DNA from: Malus domestica
Lineage: Eukaryota > Streptophyta > Magnoliopsida > Rosales > Rosaceae
NCBI RefSeq assembly: GCF_042453785.1
Contig: NC_091669.1
Location: 12,102,501-12,166,500 of the forward strand
DNA length: 64,000 nucleotides
Direction: 5' to 3'
Positions 1 through 13,000 of the stretch are shown one piece after another. The notes under the pieces were generated by a model. It did no database searches, had not been told where the DNA came from, and saw nothing but the letters and a program-made list of their open reading frames with translations. How positions within the stretch are numbered: position 1 is the first letter of the stretch; each line of letters starts with the position of its first letter. The translations under genes were made by a program, and so were the position numbers.

Positions 1-1092
1 TTGTTGATTAGAAGATATCTGGTTTGTTGTAATTAATCCCTGCACCATTTATTCGGGAGGGGAGATTGGACTAACGATATTCGAGAGGAGCGATTGGACT
101 AAGTCACACAATAAGATCATAACTAGTTATCAAACTCAACACAAGTAATACATGTCCCTACATACACGTGAGTTGAATCAAAACTCCTCACTTGCAAGTA
201 AATAGGAATATCATTTTATTGTAGTTAGAAATGAATTGCTAATGCTGAGAAAGTTTCAGAAAGGGGTGGCCATCAAGGAACGGGATCTCTCCGGATCCTT
301 TTCACCAAATCCAACAATTCAGGCTTTTGAAATTTAATCCAACAGCTAAAAACATGGAGCCCCTTTAAAAGTTATAATAACTTTAGCCGTTGGATCAAAT
401 TTCAAGAGCCCGGATTGGTGAGGAAGGGATCCGGAGAGAATCCCTTTCCGGCCGCCAATCAGACTCAACCCCAATTTTAGACTAGGGGTAAATTTCGCAG
501 TGTCTCCTCAACTTTTGACCTTTTAAAACGTGCTTATTTGCACCAACCGCCAAATTCATCACACTTCCCGTTTGTTTCCCGTCACTAAACGGGCGAAAAA
601 TTGTCATATTTCAAAAGACTCGGGCTCAGAACCAAATTGAAAGTCTAGAGGAAAAATCGAAACAAGGTACCAAAGTAGTGCGATCCCCCATTCTAGGGGC
701 ATTGCTAAAACAAATGACCAGCTGAATATCTAACTTAAACCGGCTGGTGGTGTTTGAGCTGCTACTGATATGAGGGTTAGAAATGAAAAGAATTGCAGGA
801 AAATACACATCTTCAAGGGAAAATGAAGGCACAATAACATTATGGGGTATCGTTCGTCACTGATGTGAAATATTACTACGATGGAAGATGATTGAAAGAC
901 AATCAAAGAAATAAAAAACAAAAACGATTCTTACTGATTGACACAATTGAAACGAGGACCACTGAAACGCCCAAGCTAAGAAGATTGAAGCCACCATGAT
1001 TTCTTAGAAATCGAGCCACACTTCAATAGACATGAGTTGCAGAACTCAACGAGTATTCCATCTGACACCCTTGTCTTCACAGATGGCAATAT
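1..1092. other. Intergenic, 3' flank of the Elongin-A gene
   Basis: I see no gene in this stretch. It contains one short inverted-repeat element (listed separately) and AT-rich sequence. Short ORFs on either strand have no recognisable similarity. Confidence 0.5.
282..443. mobile_element. MITE with GGATCC-rich terminal inverted repeats
   Basis: The left end reads GGGATCTCTCCGGATCC and the right end, reverse-complemented, reads GGGATTCTCTCCGGATCC. The similarity continues inward for about 45 bp with small gaps (both arms then carry CACCAA(A)TCC and CTTTTGAAA/CTCTTGAAA). No coding capacity. I could not fix a clear target-site duplication, so the superfamily is open. Sequences at about 3.42-3.70 kb and 51.6-51.8 kb share the CTCCGGAT end and may be relatives. 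Confidence 0.6.
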
Positions 1093-2584
1093 TCAGAAAG
1101 GGAGGCGCTTTGGGGGCCTGATTGGTTTAGAACTTGAAGCTGAAGCTTTCCCAGAAAACGCATCTGGCCTCTTCACGGGAGGAGCACTGTATATACAGGG
1201 TAGATATGATCAGGGCAGGAGGTGAGTTTATACGTAGTTTTGTTAACTACAGGAATAGAACATCCAGTTTATCCGAAATTTTACCTGTAACTCTTCTGGA
1301 GTGCATTTCTCTTCATTGCTGCCAGATTTTTCACCTCATTACTGCTCAAAGGAAAAGGACAGAGGAGAAAGAGGTTAATATCTTGAAGGTCTATCTCATC
1401 AAGACTAATCAAGTACCCAACATCTTTGAACATAGCTTCGAGATAAGTATCAAACCATTTAATGATTTGCTAAATACGATATAAGAAAATTAAAACAACA
1501 AAGTAAAAGGAAAACTCGAGGGTATAATTTCAGTTCACAAGCCCAAGGTGCATGTGACATGCCATACCAGGCATCATTCTCAAATACATATTACCTTTTC
1601 AGAAAATCTAGTTTCGCCTTCTTCATCAAGTTGCTCTTTCCAGTAACATTGTAGCCAGGCCCATTGCCTACAAAGAATTATCAGAAATGAAACAGTTAAT
1701 TGTTCATCCTATTTAATAATGTATTAGTCTTAGATAATCTAAAAGAGAACAGAAAAATTTACCCCAGCTTCTTTTATTGCTTGATGGTGGAACCTTTGTG
1801 CAAATTTGAACTTGCCGACTTTGTTTTCCTACAAAATTTGAATGGTTAGTAAGGTTAATCACGTATAAATCAGCATGCTGTTGTTCAGTTTGCTATAACA
1901 CGCTGAGGAGGTGAACTTACGAGCATTTGCCTCTTGATATCGACTCTTCAACTTGTCAGCCATTAAATTTTCAGCCATATCAACTTCCTTTAACTTTGCC
2001 TGCAAGTGATACCGTTAATTCTTTATCTTTTTTCCCTTATAAGTTATAAGAACAAGCATAAATCGGATCCAGAAATACTACATCAAGTACCCAAAATTAA
2101 TGGGATTTGACTACGGAAACTAAAAGAAAACAATTTTGGTCAGACAGCTTGAGGAGAGTAGCAAACGCACCTCATACAATTGTATCCACCTGAACGCAAC
2201 TTTCTTTTGCTTCATCCTTTCAATCACCTCATTCACCCTCTTAGTACCAAATTCCTTTTCATAGAATTTCTTCCACAACTTATCAGTAATTGGAGTCAAA
2301 TCTCTACCCTACAAGAATTAATTTAAAAACATTTCAGAACTTGTACTTACGGATCACAAAAAACATTCAAATAAGAACAATCTGCATCAACTTACTTTGG
2401 TACTCTTCTCTACATGCATCAACTGGTCCACCGTACAATGTGGTAGAATTCTCTTGAGAAGATGAGAATCGGTTTCACCAACATCCCCAAGGCGCCTTAA
2501 ATTATCTATTGCTGTGTTAATGCACAGATCAACCAAAGATGGCGCTATTGCTTGCCTTTCATCACTTGAATAATCCTCATCCAT
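1093..2584 (-). CDS. ELOA: Elongin-A-like protein (RNA polymerase II transcription factor SIII subunit A), 231 aa
   Basis: Exons on the minus strand: 2584-2396, 2308-2171, 1999-1921, 1828-1763, 1667-1595, 1341-1285, 1186-1093 (696 nt, 231 codons plus stop). All introns are GT-AG and the frame is continuous. The N-terminal 110 residues match the Elongin-A domain: SLVDLCINTAIDN (BC-box-like), DVGETDSHLLKRILPHCT, and the LWKKFYEKEFGT block. The middle is basic and probably helical (VIERMKQKKVAFRWIQLYE). The tail is Ser/Lys/Pro-rich and ends PPKRLPF. In animals Elongin A stimulates Pol II elongation and, with Elongin B/C, forms a ubiquitin ligase; the plant protein is short and lacks the N-terminal TFIIS-like region. 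The start is the only ATG that opens the conserved domain. The role is inferred from the family. Confidence 0.9.
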
Positions 2585-2722
2585 ATTGCCCGGTCACTTT
2601 CTAACCCGGTAGTGTCCCTAAGATCAATACATTAAGCAGCAAATTAAAATTTTACATCATCGTAAATACTTATTTGAAGTAGTAAGTATTCTGCATTGAA
2701 CAAATAGAACTCATCTACACAG

Positions 2723-2777
2723 AATTTCCAGGATTTCGAGCAACCCGAAAAGGGTGTTGCTCGAAATCCTGGAAATT
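2723..2777. repeat. Perfect 22-bp inverted repeat with 11-nt loop
   Basis: Left arm 2723-2744 and right arm 2756-2777 are exact reverse complements over 22 bp (core CCAGGATTTCGAGCAAC). The loop is CCGAAAAGGGT. The repeat lies about 140-190 bp upstream of the Elongin-A start codon, in the probable 5' leader or its intron. Confidence 0.9.
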
Positions 2778-3417
2778 TATGAAGTTAAACCCATTTTTAC
2801 TTATGGCAGATTATAGGATTTATCATGTATCATCACCAAATATACAAATTCAACAAAAAAGATTAGAACTTTTTCATCATCATCCCAGATGCTCAACTTT
2901 TAACTCATGCAACTTTGACCACTAGTTGGATTCAGCTGAATCCATAAATCCCACTCAGTTTTCTTAACAATCCATCATAAAAAATAAAAATTATCCAATG
3001 AATTACAGAAACAAAACAGAATCAGTACAAGATCAAACCTTTAGCTATTAATCTGATTAAATTGGAAAATAAAATTAAAAAAAAAAAAAACCATCTAACT
3101 CAAACTTATCAACGGAAATCCACAGCTCAATCCGATAATACCCAATCGCAATTTCGAAATAAGAAGAAAATATATGAATTGACAAATAAATTGGTTTCAG
3201 AGGGACTCAACGAGTGATCGGATACGGGAGGAGGCCGATTGACGAAGGTGAATTACAGGTTTAAATTTAATTGAATAAAGATATTAATTAATTAATATGG
3301 AGTAAGAGATTCGCTTTCCCTTTTGGTGATCCTTTGTAATAAAAGGCAACTTGCGCTAACTTGCGCGGCGCGTGCCAAGTTTAGCTGGCGGGACTCGACA
3401 TTTTTGTCCAGGAGAAG

Positions 3418-3700
3418 ATGATTGAGGATCATCTCCGGATCCTCTTGGGATCCTAGTGATCTTTTTTTTTCTGAAGGGATTCTAGGATCCTTTTTACGAT
3501 GATGATACGGATCCTCACATTCTAACCGTTCAATTTATATTATATGATCAGTTTTGTCAATTACTATTTGTTTTTAATTTTAAATAAAAAATTAAATAAA
3601 TTATGATCGTATGATATTCGATTAAATTACGAGAGTTTCTAAAATCCTCACAATTTGGACGCCGATAGAATCCAAATCTGGAAAAGAGAGGGATTCCGGG
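3418..3700. mobile_element. Probable MITE relic, GGATCC family
   Basis: Contains CTCCGGATCCTC near the left edge and an AT-rich core around 3545-3605. The core resembles the middle of the element at 51.61-51.81 kb: both have TCAGTTTT, then TTACT, TTTGT, TTTAATTTTAAATAAAAA. The right edge is unclear. Confidence 0.4.
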
Positions 3701-4239
3701 GCTTGGGTCTTCTTTAACATGTCAGCACAAAACAGGTCCCCCAATAACAACTTAACGGCACACATAACAGCCAAACAGACTTGAGGCTTAAAATGATGAA
3801 ATTTATAAACTTTAGGGCGTAAATTGACAAATCAAAAGGTCGTGGCCTATTTTGATAAACACCCCGAATCTCAGGGATGTAAAATGCACTTTGCCCCTTT
3901 GTTTTCGATGCATAACAATCGTTCATTAGACAAGTAACGCAATTTTTGCACACTATACATGTGAGTGTGTGACAGATATTTATTCACGGTAACGTCACTG
4001 GGAATAAATCATGACTGCACGAAAAAAAGCAAGTAATCTGTGTGTTGTTGCAAACTCATAACTTTCCTCATTTATATTGTAAATAGATCACCAAAAATCA
4101 TTACTAATACGACCGGTTTAATTAACAATTACGGTCTAAATTAAACCAAACCAGCCAGGTTCTGATCAATTCTAACTAATCGATTACATTTCCAAAAACC
4201 ACTTTCAGTTGAGCACATCGACATCGATCCCGGGAGTAG

Positions 4240-7200
4240 CTAGGATGTGAGCTCATCTGCTATCAATGGAGGAACAAAATTGCAATTCTGCAGAGTCTGC
4301 TCAAATATATGACCCACCTTAAGCAACTTTCCCTGCAAAATCGACCAGAAAAATCTTAAAATCAACAATCAGATACTCAACTCCACAATCCCGTACTTTT
4401 CATTAATTCGGTGACTCTCCATTCCGTGTCTAGTCTTAATCTGCAAATGTAGCAACTTTTACTCATTTTCAGTATGTAAACGCTAGAAAAGCTGAATACT
4501 AATTCCTGATAGAAATCAACATGTCGCAATGTAGTAGGTAGGTAGAAAGGTAATACCTCGTCAAATGCTGCACCGATCATTTGAAGACCAACAGGAAGGC
4601 CTGCAGAACCCCCCTCAACAAATCCACATGGCAAAACCAGTGCAGGTAGACCTGCCAAGTTAACATTGACCTGCATACAGAATCAAGCGGAACAGGTTAG
4701 AGTCATTTAGTCATCTTATGAGTAGAAACTACATGACAGGCAATAAAAGTTTTAAAGGAGGACAAGCACTTATGCAACGTAGAGCTTAAGAAACAAGAAC
4801 CAACAGCGTGTGCCACCGAATGCCCCCAAAATGAGATCTCAGACCACTTTAAACTTCTCACTACAAACTCCAGAAACAAGGGTGTGACATTTAACCATCT
4901 ACTCTTTCGAAAGACAACAAAATTGCGAGCACAAAATGGAACTGTAGGACAGGTTGAAGTGCATGTGTCAAAAGTGCGAGTATTAACTACAGAAATAAAG
5001 GCCTTATACTCCGCCACACACTAATATGACCACAGCATTTTTTTTTTTTTTTTCTGAAACAAAATCTGAACAATTTTCCAGCAGATTACAACATGGTACA
5101 TGGGCAAGTATCTAACATTACATTGATGAATGCATATTCAACATCATGACTCAATTATCAACTCCTAGGACACACATAGACTGTCCATGCATGCAGCTAA
5201 TGAACAGAAATTAAGAAATTTGGGCACTCAGAGAAAGTGAGAAGGTTCTTACAGTCATTATGTCACCTGCATACATTGCTAGAGGATCATTTTTCTTTTC
5301 ACCTGAATAAATACAAGTAAACGGGTGAGTTACTGAAAAATCATAACATATGAAAAGCATACATATCCGTGGAAACCGGCATACCAATCTTATAAGCAGC
5401 AGATGGAGCCGCAGGTGAAATTAAGATGTCATGTTCATCTAGTGCTGCCTTGAAGCTTTTCCGAATTATAGTCCTCACCTAAAACACTATAAGAATCATT
5501 AATGCCATCTTGAACACCCTAATTGATAGGATTAAGCATCTCAGAACATAACATAGTGTAGTAACCAAGAATGAATTACTAGAATGCAAACAAAAATATA
5601 GATAATAGGATAAACTTCTCCCACCAAAAGTCCCTTTTAAATTAACACCAACATCATGGTACCTGCTGGGCGCGCTTATAATATGCATCATAATAACCAG
5701 CTGAAAGGGCATATGTTCCCGTTAGAATTCTCCTTTTAACCTGAAAACAATAAAGGCATTAAATCAACTCACCAACTGGTATAAGTCTGTAAAACAAAAT
5801 TAAGAAGAAATAATAAAAAAACTAGATCAAGTGCACTGCAGCAATGTTCCAACTAATAGAAACTTCATAACAGTTGTAAGTTTCAACCAGCCACCTAGAC
5901 ATAGTGTACCTCAGAACCAAAGCCCTTGGCTCGGGAATCCTTATATTGTGAGTTCAACTCATCAGCAGCAACATGGTTTCCATACCTGGATATGGAGGAA
6001 AAACAAATAATAACAAATGTAAGCATATTCGTCATTCTGATATACCATCTCGAGTTTTATGAATACAATTAATAACTTGTCATCTTTATTCACGGTGGAT
6101 CTAAACAAGCTTCTCCTCACCCATTTTCTCTTCTCCCATTTAAATATACAAATGAATAAACTTATTTATACATCAGAACAAACTTCTGGGTGAATTACCT
6201 GACACCATCATAACGTGATAAGTTTGAAGACGACTCAGATGAAGCAAGAATGTAATAGGCTGGCAACCCAAGTGAGAAAGATGGTAATGAGACCTGCAAG
6301 TTAATGTTTCAAGAATATATGAATCAAGACATAAGAAGGGTACACATGACATTTTGGAGGAAGGAACAGATATGAGCAACTAAAGGAAAAATTATTGATA
6401 GAAGGACCTCGGTTATGGAACATCCTAATTCTTCAAGATGCAAAGCAGCACTACGAACTGCAGAAGTTACTGCAGTATCAACACCACCATCCAGAGTTTC
6501 CTGGATCAGACCAATTCTCAATCCTTTAAGAGGTTTAGAAATTGTCGAACTTATGGAAACAAATTCAGCTGCAAGGTCGGGAACCTCCTGAAAGGAGAAA
6601 TTAAAATGTATGCGTCAAGCAAATAATTGTGATATTAGTCCTTACTAGTCTTCACATAAAAGGACCAAAAGTTTGTTAAAAAAAATTCAGAGTTCACTTT
6701 CAGGATACGTAATGAGAAGATAAGGTGGTTTTATAAAATCAAGACTTAGAAAATTTTCTTACACGCTTGCTGCTGGTTGCATCAAGTCTATCATGACCAG
6801 AAATTGCCTGAAGAAGAATCCCAGCATCAGCAACAGACGTACCAAAGCAGCCAATGACATCAAGCGACGACGCATATGCCATAAGTCCGAATCTCGAGAC
6901 GCGCCCATATGTGGGCTTCAACCCAACAACACCACAAAAAGATGCTGGCTGCCTCACACTTCCACCAGTATCACTTCCCAACGACACCATGCACTGCCTA
7001 GCAGACACAGCTGCAGCGGAGCCTCCCGATGACCCTCCTGGCACCCGAGACACGTCCCACGGGTTTGCAGTCACCTAATGAATGAACAGATGCACCACCT
7101 GAGTAAACCAACCCCAGTTACGAGTGCGAAACATAAGGAAACGAACTTACACAACCTCACTCCCTTTGACTCAGTGTCTTACTGGTAGTAATACTAAGAA

Positions 7201-8551
7201 CCAAACTGTTTCACTACCCACAATAAAAATTCAACTCTCAATCTAAGGACATGTTTGGTACTCTACTTGAATCCCACTTTTCAAACTCAAAAACAATTTT
7301 CAAGTTTTAGGCCTTAAAAACTTGTTTGGTAGGACTATTTTAAAAAAATGAACTCAAAACTAATTAAAAAATATAGTCTATTCTCTACAAACATAAAAAG
7401 TGAGTTTTTTGAGTTTTTAAACTTAAACCCACTCCTTTATTTTCTCTCCCTCCTCCCCTCTCACTTCAAATCTATCCCTCTCTTTTCTTCTTCTCTCATC
7501 TTTTTTTTAACCTTTTTCGTCTATCCTCCAATCTGCTCTCTTCGTTCTCTCGGATCTTTCTCTCACTCCTCTTTCCCTTTATCTCGTCTGATCCTCTCTC
7601 TTCTTTCCCTTTCCTTCAATCATGTCTTACTTTCTTTCCTCATCTCTCCTCTTTCTCCCTCTCCTCTCTTTGTCTAGTTTAAATCGCAAACCACTCAAGT
7701 TTTTGAGTCTTAAAAAAAATTATTTTTAAGAAATGTTCTTAAGAAATGTTTTGAGAAATGATAAAAAAATTTCAAATAGGATACCAAAAGCCCTAAAAGT
7801 TCCATGAAACACTAAAATTAACTTCCTTAATATCCAACTAAAATTTCACTACCATCAAGTTCTCAATTTTTCATTAAAAGTTATTAACTTTTTATGCATT
7901 TACACAAAAATAAAATAACAAGAACGAAAAATGCACAGAACCCAGAAAGCAAATTGATAAAAGAACCAAAACCCAGAAGAGAAAAACCTGAAATGCAGAG
8001 CCTTCAGTGGTGCTACCCATGCCAAACTCATCCAAATTGGTCTTTCCCACCACAATCCCACCCAGCTCTTTAATCTTCCTGACGGCAGTGGCGTCGTACG
8101 GCGGCGTATAGCCCTCCAGAACACGAGACCCAGCGGTTGACGGCATCTCAGCCGTGCAGATATTGTCCTTGACGGCGACAAGGACCCCAGCCAGGGGACC
8201 CAACTCCTCATTCCTCTGAATCTTCTCGTCGAGCTCGCGGGCTTGAGCGAGGACCGAGTCGGAGACGTGGAGGAAGGACCGGAGGTGGGGCTCGGTGAGG
8301 CGGAGGCGGGCGAGGAAGGAGTCGGCGAGTTGGGTGGCGGTGAGGTGGCGGGAGAGGAGGGAGTGGCGGGAGGAGAGGATTTGGGAGTGGGGGAGTGGGT
8401 TTGGGGAGCAGGGTTGGTCAGTGAGGGTGGAGTGGCTGACGGGCTGTGAGGATAAGGAGGAGAGGGTTTTAAGGGAAGTGTAGCGGAGTAGGAGGGTGGG
8501 GTTTGTGCGGAAGTGGGAGAGCGAGCGCGGCGGTTGGAGTGTCGATAGCAT
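4240..8551 (-). CDS. GATA: Glutamyl-tRNA(Gln) amidotransferase subunit A, organellar
   Basis: Ten exons: 8551-7988, 7074-6763, 6587-6408, 6293-6199, 5985-5910, 5740-5663, 5478-5385, 5302-5253, 4670-4557, 4332-4240 (1656 nt, 551 aa). GatA is the amidase subunit of GatCAB, which converts Glu-tRNA(Gln) to Gln-tRNA(Gln) in chloroplasts and mitochondria. The amidase Ser-cisSer-Lys triad is visible: Lys128 in VAVKDN, cis-Ser203 in GGSSGGS and Ser227 in DTGGSVRQP, with the same spacings as bacterial GatA (K79/S154/S178). The conserved LVLPCGF and [10 protein letters not shown] blocks lie near the C-terminus. The first about 45 residues are Ser/Leu/Arg-rich and almost acid-free, as in a transit peptide, so the ATG at 8551 was chosen over upstream in-frame ATGs. 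Intron 1 carries a MITE. Length matches plant GatA. Confidence 0.95.
7246..7796. mobile_element. MITE in GatA intron 1
   Basis: Left end GGACATGTTTGGTACTCTAC and right end, reverse-complemented, GGCTTTTGGTATCCTATTTG form imperfect inverted repeats that continue for about 25 bp. CTA flanks both ends, which would suit a 3-bp PIF/Harbinger-type target duplication. The interior is pyrimidine-rich (7430-7680) and has no credible gene; the plus-strand ORF there is low complexity. Confidence 0.5.
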
Positions 8552-10046
8552 CGTTTTTTGGGAATGGATTTTTCTCCTGGCAACTGTGATATGTGGAATG
8601 AAGGGTTGAAAGAGAAATTGATGGACAGGCGATGATGATGAAGTGAAATGATCAACTGTTTTATCCGTTAGTTTCTTTGTTTGAGCTTTTGATTGGCCCT
8701 CGCTTTTTGACCCAAATAAAAAGTACAGTAAAAAAATTTGGAACTTTTCGAAGATATTAATAAACATGTTTTGCTTCATTCATTTCAACGTATTATATTA
8801 AATACACCAAGGCCTTCTTTATTAAGTTCTTTAAATTTTTCATTTTGTTGAAGTTTGTATGTTGAAACTTTGTGAGTGAAGCATGTAAGTTGAGGTAGTG
8901 CTCCCTTAATTTCCCAAGTAAGGAAAACTTCGCGTTTGGAAACTTGAAAAATCCAAGTCACTGAGTGGTCGTGAGAATTCCGAGTATCAAGGTGCAGTAG
9001 CATATGGTAGGAGTCCCTCAAGTCTCCGGTCGAGGAAGTTGACGAATGAGGCATTTCCTTTTTAAGTGGTAGCCCAAAACTCCTTCTTCATATATATTTG
9101 TTATGAAATTTGTTAGGCCCAAAGAAGAGGAGGCCTAGACAATTTTTTTTTTTGACCCAAATAAAAAGTACAGTAAAAAAATTTGTTACCATTTCTGGAA
9201 ATCTGGATTCTATGAAGAATTTTGTATGGCCAATCTGGTATATTTCAAAGAATTTTGTCGGGCAGGTGGCGGCGAGTTCAAATCTCTACTCTTGTTTGGA
9301 TTGGATTTGCTTTTAAAATGACTGAAAACACTTTTGGTGAAAATACTTTTAGAACTAATATTTAGTAAAAATACAAGTAAATTCTGAAAAAACTATTTAA
9401 GTGCTTTTGGAATAAAAAAATATTTTCTCTAAAAGTTTTTTAATCATTTTAAAAACACAACCAAACGAGTATCTCACTCAAATAGATAGGACATAAGAGA
9501 GACCATAGAGGATTTTGGGTGCAGAAGATTTCAACTCGGTGGCGGCATAATGGGGGGACGATGGCAAAGGAGAGGGCGGTGGGGAAGTGGCGGAGGCGAT
9601 GTTGATGGTGGTGGTAGTTGGAGGGGTGTGGAGGAGATGGAAAGTGGTGGCGGCAATGGTGGCGGTGTGGGGGACAATGTTGGTTGCAATGATGGTGAGG
9701 ATGGATCAATTATACACAACAACAAAAGTATCATAAAATAGTACACAATAATCTATAAATCCAAAGGTGAATATCAGGAGACAAACTTTTTGCTTGATCA
9801 CATCAAATGGGAAAGAAGTTTCCTTTTCGGACCAGCGAGTACACGAGAAAATTACGGAGGCCAAATACATTACATGAAGCGGTACACGAGCCAAGAGCCA
9901 TACAAAGCTAAAATCGCCACGATTTGCAGTTTATTTTCTTCTAGGCTTCTACAGAAATATTACCAATTGCTGTCACATGAAATATACAATGAACATTCCG
10001 ATTACACAACGATATTCTTTATGCCTATGGTGATTGGTGACAGACT
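8552..10046. other. Intergenic between GatA and ARPC1
   Basis: Contains the GatA promoter side, a 37-bp direct repeat (8704-8740 and 9149-9185), a MITE at about 9.29-9.47 kb and a G/T-rich low-complexity tract at 9550-9700. No recognisable gene. Confidence 0.5.
9293..9470. mobile_element. MITE of the GCTTTTAAAA type
   Basis: The left end carries TTTTAAAATGACTGAAAA. The right end, reverse-complemented, carries TTTTAAAATGATTAAAAA. TTTGG lies just outside this motif on both sides. A relative lies at 16308-16523. Confidence 0.5.
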
Positions 10047-13000
10047 CTACAAATACTCCGATAAATCTGCCTGGTTCTCCATATCCCACACAACTACTTT
10101 TCCATCCAATCCTGTAATGTTAAGGTGTTAAGAGATTAAGATAGTGGATTATGGTGGGAAATAGGAGGTTTTACGACAAAGTGATTGAAAACGAAATTTA
10201 ATATTGACTTGCTAAACCTGATGTGCTGAAGCGCGTTACTTTAGAACTCCCTGGTTCTCCAAGCGGCACGATACAACTACAGTAATCAGGAAATATTGTC
10301 ATGAACTTAACTCCAAACATATTAGAGCAGCCCCATATCCGCTCTCAGTTAGGGTGGATATGTAATGTTTGAAATGGAACTGGGGCTACTAGACAAGGAA
10401 TGACAAATGAGAAGCAACAGTGACGTACTTGATGCAGTTCTCATGGACACGTCCTCGTGATCTTGAATGTTCATTTGCATCATTGTTCAATCCATGTTTT
10501 TGTTGGCCATACAGCTTTCCGAATGCTTCAGAAAACTGTAGGGGCGAAAAAAGAAGTAATGAAAAATCCATTTCAGCTGACATGGAGCAACTCTTAAACG
10601 CAAGATCCATTGCCATCCTATTCAGAACGTTTACCACCATGGGATGACAGCACTGGAATGTTCATAAACAATTACATACATAGCACAGAGAAGACCAGGT
10701 ATTTACCTGTGAACCATATTTCGGACCTGAAGATGTTGTTTTTCTTTCCCCAAGAAATTTGATAAAATGCCTACAGAGAAAAACAAAACTATTACTTCGC
10801 CAGTCCTTAAAAGAATAAAGCCATCAAAGAAAAGGAATTTACCATATTCCATGTAAATCTGCCGCAAACACCATTGGATTGCAATCAAACCCCACGCCTA
10901 TAAGTAATCTTTCAGACAGAAATAACACCTGAAAAAGTGCCGCATATTGATTTACAATATCCAGATAAAAATATTTTAGTTGATTAGATGCAGAGTAGAT
11001 ATTTAGAGTCTTAAAAAGTTAACAAGAGTGGATGCTGACCCACATCACGGAGAGGCAAATCACGGAATGCAACATTTTGAGCCAGAGGAGAAGGTCCAAC
11101 ATCATCAACGAAGTAAATCATAGAACTATGGCCTGTATAATTCCACAATCCGGAAGCCAATTAGTGGAGAATGATAACAGAGAAAAGAAAGGAAAACCTA
11201 CCCAAGCCAGCTGCCAATCTGGCAATTTGAAATACTGCCTATCAGCTAGCAGCATATGCTATGCCAAAAACTTCTTATCTTTGTAAAGAATGCACAAAAG
11301 GGAAATTTGTCTGACCTACATATGCTAAGGTATTGCCACTCGGTGACCACCTCACGCCAAATGACCAAGAAAATGATAGATCAAGCTGAAGAATTTGCTG
11401 TTTCACCAGAAAGAAAACCAAGTAAGGTTTGCTCCCACCGAAAGGGGAAAAGAAAAAGGGAAATGTGTGAGTGGATAAAAACAAAATGATACTGCTCTGT
11501 AACCCCTCCAAACCAGGGTCTCTAATTATGGGTTTTGAGACAAAAATGATACTCAAATTTTCAATATGTGGTTTTGCTTTAACGTTAGAAGGCCACAAGT
11601 TTAAATCAGTACAAACAAAAATCAGATAAGCATATTACTATTAAACTTTCCTACGCTTACTATTATCTTAACAATGGCCAACATTGCTTATTCTTCTTCA
11701 CTAGAAATGACGAGCTACAGTTTTACATATATCATAACTTTTTAGAACACTGTTACAATGTTTAAAGGGAAATGAAACTGAAGGTAAGCCAAGAAAGATA
11801 TAATACCATATATAGGTCAGTGGTTAATTTTTAATTCTAGATTTAGAACAGTGCTTCGTTTCTACGTGTAACTATTATGAACAACTATATACAAGGTAAG
11901 CCAAGAGAATATTTTTCACCTCTCCAAATTTTGAATCAGCAAATGGGCCTGTTCTTGATTCCCTGGATAATTTTCATGAGCGATTAAGATTATAATAGGA
12001 CAAGTAACATAAGAATTAGACTAAATATGAAGAATGACGGTTTTAAACATACTTTGCATCGACGACCTTAATAAAAGTGGAAAATATACGGCATTTTCCA
12101 TCTGTAGATGCTGTTGCTAGAAGAATCTGTAGCAAACAAGCACAATGTTAACACTTACCGAAGGTAAATGGCTAATTACCTAGCATCAAAACTAACCCTT
12201 GAACATGATAATGAATTACAACAGTTCAGCTAAAGCAGATGTAAAGGTAAAGTAATCACAGAATATAAAAATAAGTTAGATAAATTAATTAAGCATATAA
12301 ATCACATTAAATACATCGATATGAAACAAATATAATTAAAGTGGTGGAAATTCTCAAAATACAGTTATGTATTGCAAGCCTGACTCCCTAGTTTAGGAGA
12401 AGACATTCAACTTCAGAAAATATCCAAGAATAAATAAAGGACTAACATCCTTAAAATAACTTATTAGAAGTTATGAAACTGTGATCTCCCACCTTTGGGA
12501 GGTGTAGGGCGACCCCAGGTGCACACAGATGCCCCAAACTCACAAGCACTGGGCCACAGTACTTATTAATAACTATCATGGAGAAAAGGGTGGCCTGTGT
12601 CAAACCTAAATACATGTCATGCATGCAATTGCTTTGAATGCGTGCCAAAATCAGAAACAAAATGTGATACTGGGAAAATACGTACATTATTGGGATGCCA
12701 AGCAACACTTGTCACAGAAGAGTCGTGCCTTTTTCTGATAAGTTTACTGACCCACCTGGAAAACAAAGATTCAAATTTTTACCATTAACCAGCAAGACAG
12801 CAACTTGAATTCAAATGTAACTCCAATCATTATACCGTTATCGAACATATTTAGTCAAGCAGAACAGTTTGGACAAACCACAAACAGAGAACTGCATGTA
12901 ACAGGCTAATTACCAGTTATTCTCTTGCTCGTAGTAGCATATACAAACAGTTTTTGCCCCACTTCCAACAGCAAACTTGTTTTCTAGTACAAAGAAAGGC

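Larger units (their letters stand above)
2585..4239. other. Intergenic between Elongin-A and GatA genes
   Basis: Holds the 5' flank of the Elongin-A gene, a perfect 22-bp inverted repeat at 2723-2777, a GGATCC-rich repeat at about 3.42-3.70 kb and AT-rich sequence. A minus-strand ORF at 3714-3953 has no family likeness. Confidence 0.5.

Noticed and set aside
7348-7677. 109-codon Ser/Leu/Phe-rich ORF
   Set aside because: Lies inside the MITE in GatA intron 1 and reflects a CTCTTT-rich tract.
8243-8483. Plus-strand Gly/Glu-rich ORFs
   Set aside because: Antisense of the GC-rich first exon of GatA; composition follows from the transit peptide codons.
9449-9746. His/Pro-rich minus-strand and Gly-rich plus-strand ORFs
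   Set aside because: Low-complexity GGTGGCGG tract read in different frames; no start context or homology.
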